Below, piece after piece: positions 15,440-23,220 of a stretch of 64,000 bases of DNA. This stretch comes from Pontibacter sp. FD36 (GTDB lineage Bacteria > Bacteroidota > Bacteroidia > Cytophagales > Hymenobacteraceae): the NCBI RefSeq assembly GCF_015686655.1, contig NZ_JADPMP010000002.1, positions 248,001 to 312,000 of the forward strand, written 5' to 3'. How positions within the stretch are numbered: position 1 is the stretch's first letter; the number at the start of each line of letters is the position of its first letter. The notes below the pieces were generated by a model. It did no database searches. It saw only the letters and a program-made list of their open reading frames with translations, and was not told the origin of the DNA. Position numbers and translations under genes: made by a program.

Positions 15440-16522
15440 CTATTTACCTGATTTTCTATTGTTATCTTCTTTACAAAGCATTTGGCAATTATCAGCAGTG
15501 GTTTTACCACCCTGGCTCCATGCAATAACGTGGTCACCTTCCATTTCGTGAAACTCGAATTTCTCACCACACTTTACACAAATACCTTCTTGTTTTTCGT
15601 AAGCTTCTCTTTTCTGATTGTCGGTAAATGCCCTCAAACTAAGGTGTTTTTCCTTTCGAGTTAGTACATATGTATAGATGCCTTTCTTATTTGTAACATC
15701 TTCATCTTGCATTAGAAGTGTTATCTCTTCTTCAAGCTTCTTTGAATCAAAGTTTTGTTTATAATATTTATTGTAAAGAAAGCCCCATTGAACACCCTTC
15801 ATTTCTGGTCTGTATTTTGGAAATACTGCTTTTATCCAATTAATTACACTTTGAAAGTATAGCCATAACTCATTAGCGTTTGGTTCATGTTGATGCTGTG
15901 CCATATATTGTTTAATAGCATCATCACTAATCCATTTTATAGCAGTTTTTAAATAATCCTGTCTTATAGGTTTACCAACTATATAACGGCTCCCGATTGC
16001 ATATGCAGGACAGCCAGTTTTACTAAAATATCTTTTAGCATCAGAAACCCACGAACCAGAATAAACTGCATTTAATAATTCTTGGTCTGTTAATATTTTA
16101 CCCGCAATGTTGATAGTCTTAAACCATTCCAATTTTTCTGTGTCCGTTCCACTACATAGATAGACTGTAAGCTCATAGTTTAAGATTTGTTCTTTTTCAT
16201 CTTTTTGTAGATTATGAAAATACCTATCATTAAAAGCGAAATCACCTTCTACAAATTGACTTATTGAAATTGTACGCTGCTGACCATCAATAACTTCAAA
16301 AGTTCCATCTTCCTTTACAGACCAGTACATTATATTTAGAGGGTAATCCTTTATAAGAGTATCTATAACCGCATCCCTTTCCTTGGGTTCATAAATGAAT
16401 TCTCTTTGATAAGGTGGTCTTATATCTAATTTACCTCCATATCCTAAAACACCATTTTCATCGTTATCTTCGAATCCATCAGTCAATTCACGAACAGTTA
16501 CTTTGATAGGTTGTATATCCAT
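15440..16522 (-). CDS. DUF262 (GmrSD/SspE-like) protein with C-terminal HNH nuclease
   Basis: The 360-residue protein has an N-terminal DUF262 domain. YQREFIYEP begins at residue 38 and DGQQR, the nucleotide-handling motif of GmrS, BrxU and SspE, is at 79-83. It ends in an HNH nuclease: Cys315 and Cys318, Asp330-His331, Asn345, Cys346, Cys350, then Asn354-Asn355 and Lys357. This architecture cuts DNA in response to a modification in known relatives (SspE senses phosphorothioate, GmrSD targets glucosylated hydroxymethylcytosine). Its start overlaps the methyltransferase stop by one base (TAATG), so it is made with an EcoRI-type adenine methyltransferase. The chain is shorter than SspE, so it may be a minimal form. 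Confidence 0.82.
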   Translation of the reverse strand: MDIQPIKVTVRELTDGFEDNDENGVLGYGGKLDIRPPYQREFIYEPKERDAVIDTLIKDYPLNIMYWSVKEDGTFEVIDGQQRTISISQFVEGDFAFNDRYFHNLQKDEKEQILNYELTVYLCSGTDTEKLEWFKTINIAGKILTDQELLNAVYSGSWVSDAKRYFSKTGCPAYAIGSRYIVGKPIRQDYLKTAIKWISDDAIKQYMAQHQHEPNANELWLYFQSVINWIKAVFPKYRPEMKGVQWGFLYNKYYKQNFDSKKLEEEITLLMQDEDVTNKKGIYTYVLTRKEKHLSLRAFTDNQKREAYEKQEGICVKCGEKFEFHEMEGDHVIAWSQGGKTTADNCQMLCKEDNNRKSGK

Positions 16523-17559
16523 TATCTCTTATTCTTTATTAAAAGACGTACATAAGTTGGTTTGTAAGAATTTCCTATTTTAATTGCAGCCCTACGGTTC
16601 AAATCACCTGGATTTTTAACATCTTCTTTAGTATATGTTTTTGTCCTAAGACCTGAAGTGTTTTCTCTGTCGGTAATGCCTATTATCTCAAATTGGTCTG
16701 GATTATATTTGTCAAGAAACGTAAGAGGTACACCCATTGCGCCATGATAATCAATAGGGATTTCAGCAACCTTACTTACTTCAATTGCATCATAATTGTC
16801 ATAATTCGGATATTCTTCGCTTGAGTATGTTTTGTAAAGTATAATATCTTCGTGTCGTTTAGAAATATCAAGATTTGTAAACCAACATGCGTTGCCTAAA
16901 CTTCTCCAATTAACACCATTCTCATCTCTCCAGCTTCTATACTCTCTCTGTTCGTAATTATCTGGGACCACAAATTTTTCAGGATGTGTATACCCTAACC
17001 AAATTTTGTTTTCTTTGATTAGATTGAATATTTCTTTGTAAGAAATGGCGTTCTGATTACCTATGATTATAAACTTTTTATTGTATTCTATAAGTTGAGA
17101 TACATATTCTCTGAAAAGAGAAAAAGGAGGATTGGTAACTACAATATCAGCTTGCATTAAAAGGTCAATACTTTCTTTGCTGCGAAAATCACCATCTCCT
17201 TGCAGATTTACAATTCCAATTTCATTCGGGTCTGGTATGTTATTATGGTTTATGTCACCATTGTATTCTAAATAAACAGCCTGTTCAGATTCGTTTTGAC
17301 TGAACAAGTCCATACTTTGATTTTTATAGCAGGTCGTGATTAACTTTTTTAATCCCAACTTTTCGAAGTTGTAAGAAAAGAAATGGAAGAAGTTACTTAT
17401 TCGTGGGTCGTCACAGTTACAGTAAACAACTTTGCCTTTGAAATGCTTTTTGTAATGTTTTAATTCTCTTTCAATATCAGGAAGTTGAGTATAAAATTCA
17501 TCATTTTTAGAAGTTTGTGCCTTACGTAAGTTCCTATTTGCTGCTTCTGCCTTAGCCAT
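16522..17559 (-). CDS. EcoRI-type adenine-specific DNA methyltransferase
   Basis: This 345-residue protein matches the EcoRI methylase family. Its visible marks are NRNLRKAQTSKNDEFYTQLPDIE near the start, VYCNCDDPRISNFFHFFSYN (45-64), catalytic motif IV NPPF at 143-146, GNQNAISYKE, and the LGYTHPEKF and PLTFLDKYNPDQFEIIGITD segments. It should methylate adenine at N6 within a short site. EcoRI methylase recognises GAATTC, but the site here is not predictable. No EcoRI-like endonuclease is adjacent. Its partner is a DUF262-HNH protein whose start overlaps its stop. A good promoter lies upstream at 17596-17626. Confidence 0.88.
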   Translation of the reverse strand: MAKAEAANRNLRKAQTSKNDEFYTQLPDIERELKHYKKHFKGKVVYCNCDDPRISNFFHFFSYNFEKLGLKKLITTCYKNQSMDLFSQNESEQAVYLEYNGDINHNNIPDPNEIGIVNLQGDGDFRSKESIDLLMQADIVVTNPPFSLFREYVSQLIEYNKKFIIIGNQNAISYKEIFNLIKENKIWLGYTHPEKFVVPDNYEQREYRSWRDENGVNWRSLGNACWFTNLDISKRHEDIILYKTYSSEEYPNYDNYDAIEVSKVAEIPIDYHGAMGVPLTFLDKYNPDQFEIIGITDRENTSGLRTKTYTKEDVKNPGDLNRRAAIKIGNSYKPTYVRLLIKNKR

Positions 17560-17595
17560 CTGTAATACAGTATATTTAAGTAATATTTAGTAATC

Positions 17596-17626
17596 TAAAT
17601 ATATAACATAAAGCTGTAACAGCAAA
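17596..17626 (-). promoter_or_regulatory. Promoter of the methyltransferase operon
   Basis: On the minus strand TTTG (17623-17626) is followed after exactly 19 bases by TATATTTA (17596-17603). This matches the Bacteroidetes consensus TTTG-N19-TAnnTTTG except for the last base. Transcription would start near 17589, 30 bases before the ATG. Confidence 0.55.
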
Positions 17627-18057
17627 CCCTCCATTCCACACTAACCCCCAACCAGACCTGAAGAAGTTAATCAAATGCACAAATCTTTCCGTGTCACATA
17701 AACCTCTTTATGCTGCTAATTCCACATTATTTGTTCTTATGAGTTGTACAAATTTAATTAGTTGACCATACTGGACTATTGTACAGTTACTTATGTATTA
17801 TGTTGGAGTAGTATCCCTACTACAACTGTCTTCTATGGTCGTTTTAGTAATATGATATTATAAAGAACTTTCATCTCAGCACATCACATCCTTCTTTACA
17901 ATCATTCCTAAGCTTTACAATTTACCAGTCATAATAATCTGCAAATACTGGTGCTTAATCCACTTTTTACAATTCACATCTTATTGTAAAGAATCATCAT
18001 TATATCAACTTTCGCTGGATTTAAATAGTACTATTGCAAGATAGGCGATAAGCATAG
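17627..18057. promoter_or_regulatory. Gene-free region with repeated CTTTACAAT words
   Basis: No coding frame is visible. TTTACAAT occurs at 17895-17902, 17914-17921 and 17966-17973, and inverted (ATTGTAAA) at 17983-17990, all within 100 bases upstream of the gene at 18070. GTTGTACAA at 17743-17751 resembles the end-located ATGTACAAC boxes. These may be operators for an element-encoded regulator acting between the divergent methyltransferase and DUF3846 operons. Confidence 0.4.
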
Positions 18058-18065
18058 TATATTTG
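18058..18065 (+). promoter_or_regulatory. Perfect -7 box next to the DUF3846 gene start
   Basis: TATATTTG fits TAnnTTTG exactly, with TTG 21 bases upstream at 18034-18036. The predicted transcription start (near 18072) falls on the annotated ATG at 18070. The message may therefore be leaderless, or translation may begin at the methionine at 18154. Confidence 0.4.
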
Positions 18066-18069
18066 CAAT

Positions 18070-18435
18070 ATGAAAAATCAACAACTAACGAAAAAACAGC
18101 AAAGGTTTATCAAAGCAGATAAACAAAGAACATCGGTAAAGCCAAAAACAGATATGTATTTAGATACACTGATTCCTGTTGCTGGAGAAATAAAAGACAT
18201 CAAACCAAGTAACGGAAAACGGTATACTTTAGAAGAGATGCAGGAAATGGTAGGTGGTTATATAGACATCATACCATCAGCTACTGGTGAATTCTCTTAT
18301 GTGGTTAACGATAATGGAAGGTACTGTAAAGAATTTAACCCTACTGCTACCATGCACTTTACTTTAAGAAGTGGTTACAGAGAGAACCCGTTATTCGGTA
18401 ACATAGCAATCATTTCAAAGAATTATTTAAGATAA
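18070..18435 (+). CDS. DUF3846 domain-containing protein
   Basis: The 121-residue protein resembles DUF3846, small proteins found on plasmids and phages. The pattern is KRYTLEEMQEMVGGYIDIIP (50-69), then VVNDNGRYCKEFNPTATMHF and a final FGNIAIIS strand. The first 28 residues are basic and may not be translated if the promoter at 18058 is used, because it points to an internal start at 18154. It is followed after 11 bases by an acidic protein on the same strand, so the two form an operon. Function is unknown. Confidence 0.65.
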   Translation: MKNQQLTKKQQRFIKADKQRTSVKPKTDMYLDTLIPVAGEIKDIKPSNGKRYTLEEMQEMVGGYIDIIPSATGEFSYVVNDNGRYCKEFNPTATMHFTLRSGYRENPLFGNIAIISKNYLR

Positions 18436-18446
18436 ACATAAACAAG

Positions 18447-18974
18447 ATGAAGAACATATTATTTGAACAAGTAGAAAACGATATAAAGAACGGTCATATT
18501 CTTTTATCAGACGAAGGTGATTATAGTTATGATACCTTAGTTAACCTTGCTTATGCTAATAGATTAATATCTACTGCTGTAGCTATTTTAGAAGAAGTCG
18601 AGATGGAAGAAGGAGTTGATTTATCTTCTTATCATGAACCTTTAGATGAAGTTTATGAAGAGTTAAAGCCACTTTACAGAAGCGATTTAGATGAAGAATA
18701 CTATAATGAAGATGAAGATGATAAAATTGAGATGGAGACTGTAAATTTATGTCAGAAGATGATAACAAAGGAATTAGAAGATGCTGTTGATTTAATTTGC
18801 AGTAGAGTAAGTGGGTTTAAAACAAAGCTGATTTTTCAGTATGATGGTTATTTTATGGCAAGGTTTGTAAATAGTGATGAAACTGCTGCTATTGTTGCTA
18901 TACTTGATGATATATCCTTTGTAGAGGGTGTGCAATGGAGGGGTAATATTTTAGTGTGTAGAATAGTGTTGTAA
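18447..18974 (+). CDS. Acidic hypothetical protein
   Basis: A 175-residue, very acidic protein (long runs such as DLDEEYYNEDEDDKIEMETV near 90-109) with no family I recognise. The C-terminal 50 residues form strands (LIFQYDGYFMARFVNSDE and GNILVCRIVL). Highly acidic small proteins on phages and elements sometimes mimic DNA to block host or rival enzymes, but nothing here proves that. It is the second gene after the DUF3846 gene and ends at a strong terminator. Confidence 0.55.
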   Translation: MKNILFEQVENDIKNGHILLSDEGDYSYDTLVNLAYANRLISTAVAILEEVEMEEGVDLSSYHEPLDEVYEELKPLYRSDLDEEYYNEDEDDKIEMETVNLCQKMITKELEDAVDLICSRVSGFKTKLIFQYDGYFMARFVNSDETAAIVAILDDISFVEGVQWRGNILVCRIVL

Positions 18975-18977
18975 TGA

Positions 18978-19004
18978 AAAAGGGTGCTGATTTAGCACCC
19001 TTTT
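18978..19004. terminator. Bidirectional terminator between convergent genes
   Basis: An 11-bp perfect stem (AAAAGGGTGCT with AGCACCCTTTT) and a five-base loop lie between the acidic-protein gene and the stop of the minus-strand helix-turn-helix gene. The A/T flanks give a U-run in both directions. Confidence 0.85.
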
Positions 19005-19532
19005 CTATATCTTGTATTCGTATTTATTTCTGAATTCGTCATCAATCAGTAACTCTTTCTCATGTATCTCTCTATACTTGGCTTTCAAGTCGCTTTCTAA
19101 TACAAATTTAGCTCTACCTTCTACATCATGAGATTTCAAAGCACCAGATTTAGTCCAGTTATTAAGTGTCTGCCTGGTTTTGCCTAAAATTTCCTCAAGG
19201 TCAGACAGCTTATATTTCGGTTGGTGAAGGTCTTTTACTGTTTGACCACTATATATTTCTTGCTTCTTCTTTAGAATGATATCACTAAAAGTGTTATTTA
19301 GTCTTTGTAATGTAATTCTATATATATTAAGAGTATCTATTTTATGCTCTAACTGACTCTGCAATTCAGTATCATTAAATTTTGATACTCTTATGGTAAG
19401 TAGCATATCTATGTACTGTTCAATCAAATTTCTATCTATACGCTCGTGGCTAATCTTATCTAAGATTGTAGTTAGGTCGTGTAGGTTTGCAATGTTCAAA
19501 TCTTCTTTCATTAGGCGAATACGTTGTTCCAA
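19005..19532 (-). CDS. Helix-turn-helix protein coupled to the integrase
   Basis: The 175-residue protein has a long helical, probably coiled N-terminal part. Its C-terminal DNA-binding segment (KYKLSDLEEILGKTRQTLNN followed by W and a basic turn) resembles MerR-like or excisionase winged helices. Its start lies inside the integrase gene, overlapping it by 22 bases, so it is translated after it. The position suggests an excisionase or an integration regulator. Excisionases are usually shorter than 100 residues, so this one has an extra N-terminal module. Confidence 0.6.
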   Translation of the reverse strand: MEQRIRLMKEDLNIANLHDLTTILDKISHERIDRNLIEQYIDMLLTIRVSKFNDTELQSQLEHKIDTLNIYRITLQRLNNTFSDIILKKKQEIYSGQTVKDLHQPKYKLSDLEEILGKTRQTLNNWTKSGALKSHDVEGRAKFVLESDLKAKYREIHEKELLIDDEFRNKYEYKI

Positions 19533-20887
19533 ACTTGATTATGTTTTTCCTGCGTTTGTTGCTTGTTAAATTTGATGTACTTAGCAAAGCTTTCTGAATT
19601 ATACACGTGACCACTGATTGACTTCACAGTTATCTCGTCAACACCGCTGCTCAAAAGCATGGTGATTCCTGTTCTCCTCATCACGTGACTACTAATCATC
19701 TGATTCGGCTCTAAATACTCCGTAACACGTTCGTTATTTCTGGTTCTTACTCTTTTAAAGGTAGTCCAGTCGTTTGTGATATATTCTTTACCTTCTACAG
19801 CTGCTATAGCAGTTTGAGTAGCTAAATAATCTTTAAAATAAGAAGCTAATCGTTTAAGTTGATTGTTGAAATTCTGTTCGGACCAAGTCGGAAGTAGCGT
19901 TTTCTTCTTACCTCTGTACTTCTGAATTATATTGATGCAGATATCGGTAAGCTTAATAGTAATGTTTCTCTTGGTCTTGCCTACTTGGCGTTTTACATAC
20001 CAACCACTACCATCAATTAGTAAATCATCTTCTGTTAGCTGCATCAAATCGGAGATTCTAAAGCAGGTCATACATCCAAATACGAAGATATCACGTGCTT
20101 TTTCTAATCTATCTTCTTGTAGCTGCCAATAACCTCTTCTTTTATACTTTTTTGTTAATTCAGCACCTTCTGTAAGTTTAATTGCCATTTCATACATTAA
20201 TTTGAGTTCATCTTTATAAAAAACGAACATGTTATCTTCTGTATGTTCTTCTTTTGTGACCTTCCAATTCGTTAAGTTGACATAATGTGGTGTTATCTCA
20301 GCAGCATAAGCCCACCTCAAAGCAGTTCTGATGAATATTACATCACGTCCTAAAGTTCCATCAGTATTTTTCTTCGTGTACCATGCCCAATTACAATAAG
20401 CTTTATAGAATTCATCATTGATGTTATTCCAATCAAAACAATAGTTTGTATCTTCTTGAAATTGTAGCATCTTAGACTTTACCATATCATAATTCCTAAG
20501 ACTACCAGCAGATAATTTTCTTCCTTTTGATGTTTTTCGTACACCTGTTCTACTTGCATCAATAAACTTATCTATAACCTGAAGAAAAGTTAGGTCTTTG
20601 CGCTCTTCCTTTAACGATGGAAGTTTACCTGTCCTAATAAAGTATGATATTTGTTTTGGGGATAGTGTTGGGTGATTATCTATCGCATCCTGTACGTCAT
20701 TTAACTTCTTTCGAATATCCTTATTCAATTCATCATAATCATCACCATATGATTTCATTAGGTAACCAGTGCTGGTGAGCGATTTTGCTCTGATACCCGT
20801 AGATACACGTAGTATTTCTTTGTTACGGCTTGCGTATATGACAACGTAGCCACGGTGAAGGGTAGGTTTTGCTATCATGCTTACCAC
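19511..20887 (-). CDS. Tyrosine recombinase (integrase) of the element
   Basis: The 458-residue protein is a phage-type tyrosine recombinase. An N-terminal arm-binding and SAM-like core-binding part precedes the catalytic domain. The active-site residues are visible: Arg277 (TCFRISDLMQL), His401-x-x-Arg404 (SSHVMRRTG), His427 (SGHVYN) and the nucleophile Tyr437 (FAKYIKF). It lies just inside the right boundary and points inward, as in many integrative elements. Translation starts at 20887 or at the internal Met4. A promoter with overlapping ATGTACAAC boxes precedes it. It should act on the TACAAGGACTA core inside the dnaJ-like gene. Confidence 0.95.
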   Translation of the reverse strand: MVSMIAKPTLHRGYVVIYASRNKEILRVSTGIRAKSLTSTGYLMKSYGDDYDELNKDIRKKLNDVQDAIDNHPTLSPKQISYFIRTGKLPSLKEERKDLTFLQVIDKFIDASRTGVRKTSKGRKLSAGSLRNYDMVKSKMLQFQEDTNYCFDWNNINDEFYKAYCNWAWYTKKNTDGTLGRDVIFIRTALRWAYAAEITPHYVNLTNWKVTKEEHTEDNMFVFYKDELKLMYEMAIKLTEGAELTKKYKRRGYWQLQEDRLEKARDIFVFGCMTCFRISDLMQLTEDDLLIDGSGWYVKRQVGKTKRNITIKLTDICINIIQKYRGKKKTLLPTWSEQNFNNQLKRLASYFKDYLATQTAIAAVEGKEYITNDWTTFKRVRTRNNERVTEYLEPNQMISSHVMRRTGITMLLSSGVDEITVKSISGHVYNSESFAKYIKFNKQQTQEKHNQVWNNVFA

Positions 20888-20926
20888 TTTGTATTAGCAG
20901 TGATATTCTATTGTTTTAATCATTAG

Positions 20927-20987
20927 ATGTACAACCATTATGTACAAGAATTCTGTCAAATATAAGCTAAAAACGTAAATGTACAAC
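20927..20987 (-). promoter_or_regulatory. Integrase promoter overlapped by three ATGTACAAC-type boxes
   Basis: On the minus strand TATATTTG (plus-strand CAAATATA at 20957-20964) is a perfect -7 box. TTG/GTTG at 20984-20987 lies 19 bases upstream of it. ATGTACAAC boxes lie at 20979-20987 (over the -33 element), 20940-20948 (about the start site) and 20927-20935. Binding there would repress integrase transcription, or the boxes may be integrase arm sites that link both functions. Confidence 0.5.
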
Positions 20988-21054
20988 CAAATTGTAAAAC
21001 TGAATTTGGTTCAATAATGTTTTAAATTTACGTTTAAAAGAAATTTTTCTAAAA

Positions 21055-22002
21055 ATGTCAAATGATATAAGCTACAAGGACTATTACAAAATACTGGGCG
21101 TAGAGAAATCTGCCTCGCAGGCTGAGATCAAAAAGGCCTACCGTGCTTTAGCCAAAAAGTATCACCCGGACAAAACCAAAGGCGACAAAGCAGCCGAGGA
21201 GAAGTTCAAGGACATCAGTGAGGCCTATGAAGTATTAGGAGATGAACAGAAGCGCAAGCAGTATGACGAGTTGGGCGCCAACTGGCGACACTTCCAGCAG
21301 CAGGGCGGTCAGTATCAGGGGCGTCCCGGCGGTGGCTATGGCGGTGCTTATTACGAAGGCGACATGGGCGACATGTTCGGTGGGAGCAGCGGATTCTCTG
21401 ACTTCTTTGAGCAGTTCTTTGGCGGAGGGTTCTCGCAGCAGGGAAGCGGTTACCGATCTGGCAGACGAGCACCTAAAGGGCAGGATTACGAAGCCGAAAT
21501 GCTTATCACGATGCAGGAAGCCTATAGCGGTACCTCCCGTTTGCTGACTGTCAACGGCCAGCAATTGCGAATTACGACCAAACCCGGGGTTTCTGACGGA
21601 CAGGTGCTTCGGATCAAAGGGAAAGGTGGGGCAGCTATTGCTGGGGGCATAGCCGGCGATTTGTACATACGTGTACAGGTACAGCCTTTGCCAGGCTTTG
21701 AGCGGCAGGGCGATGATCTGCATACCAGATTGAACCTCGACATGTATACCGCCATACTGGGAGGAGACGTACAGGTCAATACGTTGACCGGTAAAATTAA
21801 ACTCAAAATACCAGCCGGCACGCAAAACGGGAAAACGCTTCGCCTGCGGGGAAAAGGCATGCCTGTCTATGGGAAAGCAGACCAGCACGGCGATTTGTAC
21901 GTAAAAATAGAAGTACAGCTGCCTGTGCATCTCACAGAAGAGGAGCGGAGCCTGATGGAGCGGCTTAGAGAACTGCATCAACGCAAGACCGCCAGCGTAT
22001 AA
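21055..22002 (+). CDS. CbpA-like DnaJ/Hsp40 co-chaperone with element-supplied start
   Basis: The 315-residue protein is a type II J protein that recruits and stimulates DnaK. The J domain spans about 7-72 with HPD at 37-39, followed by a Gly/Phe-rich stretch (about 78-138) and two C-terminal substrate-binding domains. There are no CxxCxGxG zinc repeats. The first six codons (MSNDIS) come from the integrated element. The native start MEYKDY is stranded at 4420. A weak TTTG (21005) and TAAATTTA (21023) are candidate promoter parts supplied by the element, though their spacing is short. Excision should restore the original protein. Confidence 0.93.
   Translation: MSNDISYKDYYKILGVEKSASQAEIKKAYRALAKKYHPDKTKGDKAAEEKFKDISEAYEVLGDEQKRKQYDELGANWRHFQQQGGQYQGRPGGGYGGAYYEGDMGDMFGGSSGFSDFFEQFFGGGFSQQGSGYRSGRRAPKGQDYEAEMLITMQEAYSGTSRLLTVNGQQLRITTKPGVSDGQVLRIKGKGGAAIAGGIAGDLYIRVQVQPLPGFERQGDDLHTRLNLDMYTAILGGDVQVNTLTGKIKLKIPAGTQNGKTLRLRGKGMPVYGKADQHGDLYVKIEVQLPVHLTEEERSLMERLRELHQRKTASV
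21073..21083 (+). repeat. attR core
   Basis: TACAAGGACTA, identical to 4426-4436, located at codons 7-10 of the present J-protein frame. An ATTGTAAAA word at 20991-20999 is the inverse of TTTTACAAT just inside attL. Confidence 0.82.
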
Positions 22003-22034
22003 CAGTAAGAGTACACCATTAAGCCCAGCTTGCC

Positions 22035-22391
22035 ATGTTAATGACCATCGACCATATCAGTATCCATAACCCCATCGAAGATTTTGTTGATAGCCTGGCA
22101 GATCGTAACCTGACCTGCTATGCCAGCGACTTACTGGAGCAGCAGGGATGTCAGAGTCTGCAGGAACTGAGCGATGCCGTGAAGCGGGCTACGGAAGTGT
22201 GCAATTGCATGCATGTGCCGCTTCAGGAAAATTTTAAAGTGGTGTACCGCTCACGAAACGGCGAAGTGGTGCAGGACTGGCGGCTCTCGCGCATGGCCTA
22301 TCTACTCACCGCCCTCAACGCCGATTCCAGAAATGCCTTTGTCGCCCAACTGCAACTTGAAATGGTGAAGCAGATGCTACATCATACCTGA
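22035..22391 (+). CDS. Small conserved-looking protein downstream of the J-protein gene
   Basis: A 118-residue protein starting 32 bases after the J-protein stop. Near the C-terminus it has WRLSRMAYLLTALNADSRNA and FVAQLQLEMV, which recall the core of BRO-N/DinD-like domains (WxLSxxAxYL...NADxxxxxVAxxQ). It does not look like the MerR-type modulator CbpM that often follows CbpA genes. Its end overlaps the convergent pseudouridine synthase gene by 15 bases. Function is unknown. Confidence 0.6.
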   Translation: MLMTIDHISIHNPIEDFVDSLADRNLTCYASDLLEQQGCQSLQELSDAVKRATEVCNCMHVPLQENFKVVYRSRNGEVVQDWRLSRMAYLLTALNADSRNAFVAQLQLEMVKQMLHHT

Positions 22392-23126
22392 TTCAAGGAA
22401 AGAACCCGTTACTAAATTTTCATTCTGCAGCACATCCTCCCAGCCAAACTGCAGGCACAAATGCTGAAAATGTTTGGGCAGCGGAGCCTTGAGCTCAATT
22501 ATATTATCATGCACAGGATGCGCGAATGCCAGGGTGGCTGAGTGCAGTAGCATGTAAGGTGACTCGAGCTGCTCTCGGAACATCTGGTTATGACGCCAGT
22601 CGCCGTGCCGCTTGTCGCCTACGATGTAATGTCTGATGTGCGCAAAGTGTTTTCGGATCTGGTGCATGCGACCGGTTTCCGGTTGCACCTTCACAAGCGA
22701 ATAACGGGCTGTGCTGTAGCGCCCAACAGGTATAGACAACTCGACAGTAGCCAGGCGCTCATAATGCGTCACAGCATCTTGTGGCGCTTTGTGCTTATGG
22801 TCCTTATCCGGTCGTATGGGGCTGTCGATCGTGTCTTTTTCAGGGGTATAGCCGCGCACGATGGCATAGTATACCTTGTTTACCTGTTTCTCTTCAAAAG
22901 CGTTTACAATGGGCGCAACTGATTTCGGATTTTTGGCAAACAGCAGCACTCCAGAGGTACCTCGATCCAGACGGTGTGCGGCATATACCTGGTAACCCAA
23001 TTGGTCGCGCAGCATTTGCAAGGCAAACTCTTTCTTTTCCTCAGCAATGCGTGTGCGGTGCACCAGTAGTCCATTCGGTTTGTTCACCGCTACATAGCTT
23101 TCGTCTTCGTATAAAATCTCTAGCAC
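22377..23126 (-). CDS. truC: tRNA pseudouridine(65) synthase TruC-like
   Basis: This 249-residue protein belongs to the RluA-type pseudouridine synthases. The catalytic segment is AAHRLDRGTSGVLLFAK (49-65) with the active Asp. ARYSLVKVQPETGRMHQIRK is the second family motif. The lack of an S4 domain, the length, and the MLEILYEDESYVAVNKPNGL opening fit TruC, which makes pseudouridine 65 in tRNA-Asp. RluA-like specificity cannot be fully excluded. The gene is monocistronic and convergent with the small gene at 22035, overlapping it by 15 bases. Confidence 0.82.
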   Translation of the reverse strand: MLEILYEDESYVAVNKPNGLLVHRTRIAEEKKEFALQMLRDQLGYQVYAAHRLDRGTSGVLLFAKNPKSVAPIVNAFEEKQVNKVYYAIVRGYTPEKDTIDSPIRPDKDHKHKAPQDAVTHYERLATVELSIPVGRYSTARYSLVKVQPETGRMHQIRKHFAHIRHYIVGDKRHGDWRHNQMFREQLESPYMLLHSATLAFAHPVHDNIIELKAPLPKHFQHLCLQFGWEDVLQNENLVTGSFLESGMM

Positions 23127-23220
23127 CTTAAATTATTTTTCAGGCAAAGATAGCCATATATTAAGAATTGACCTGAAAGCTGCCTATACTTGCCGAAAAT
23201 CGTCAAAAAGAAATTAAAGC

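Larger units (their letters stand above)
4426..21083. mobile_element. Integrated element in the dnaJ-like gene, about 16.6 kb
   Basis: Both ends carry the 11-bp direct repeat TACAAGGACTA, which lies inside a split J-domain gene. The interior is much more AT-rich than the flanks and nearly lacks the TATACCTG motif common outside. A tyrosine recombinase gene points inward from the right end. The left end carries a polymerase-like gene with a ribbon-helix-helix partner. Cargo includes several defence-type families. I see no relaxase, conjugation, capsid, terminase or portal gene, so it is best described as an integrative element or satellite of unknown transfer mode. Confidence 0.85.

Noticed and set aside
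16522..17559. Classical EcoRI restriction-modification system
   Set aside because: No EcoRI-like endonuclease is present; the partner is a DUF262-HNH protein.
22035..22391. Chaperone modulator CbpM
   Set aside because: The protein lacks the MerR-like helix pattern of CbpM and has a WxLSxxAxxL...NAD segment instead.
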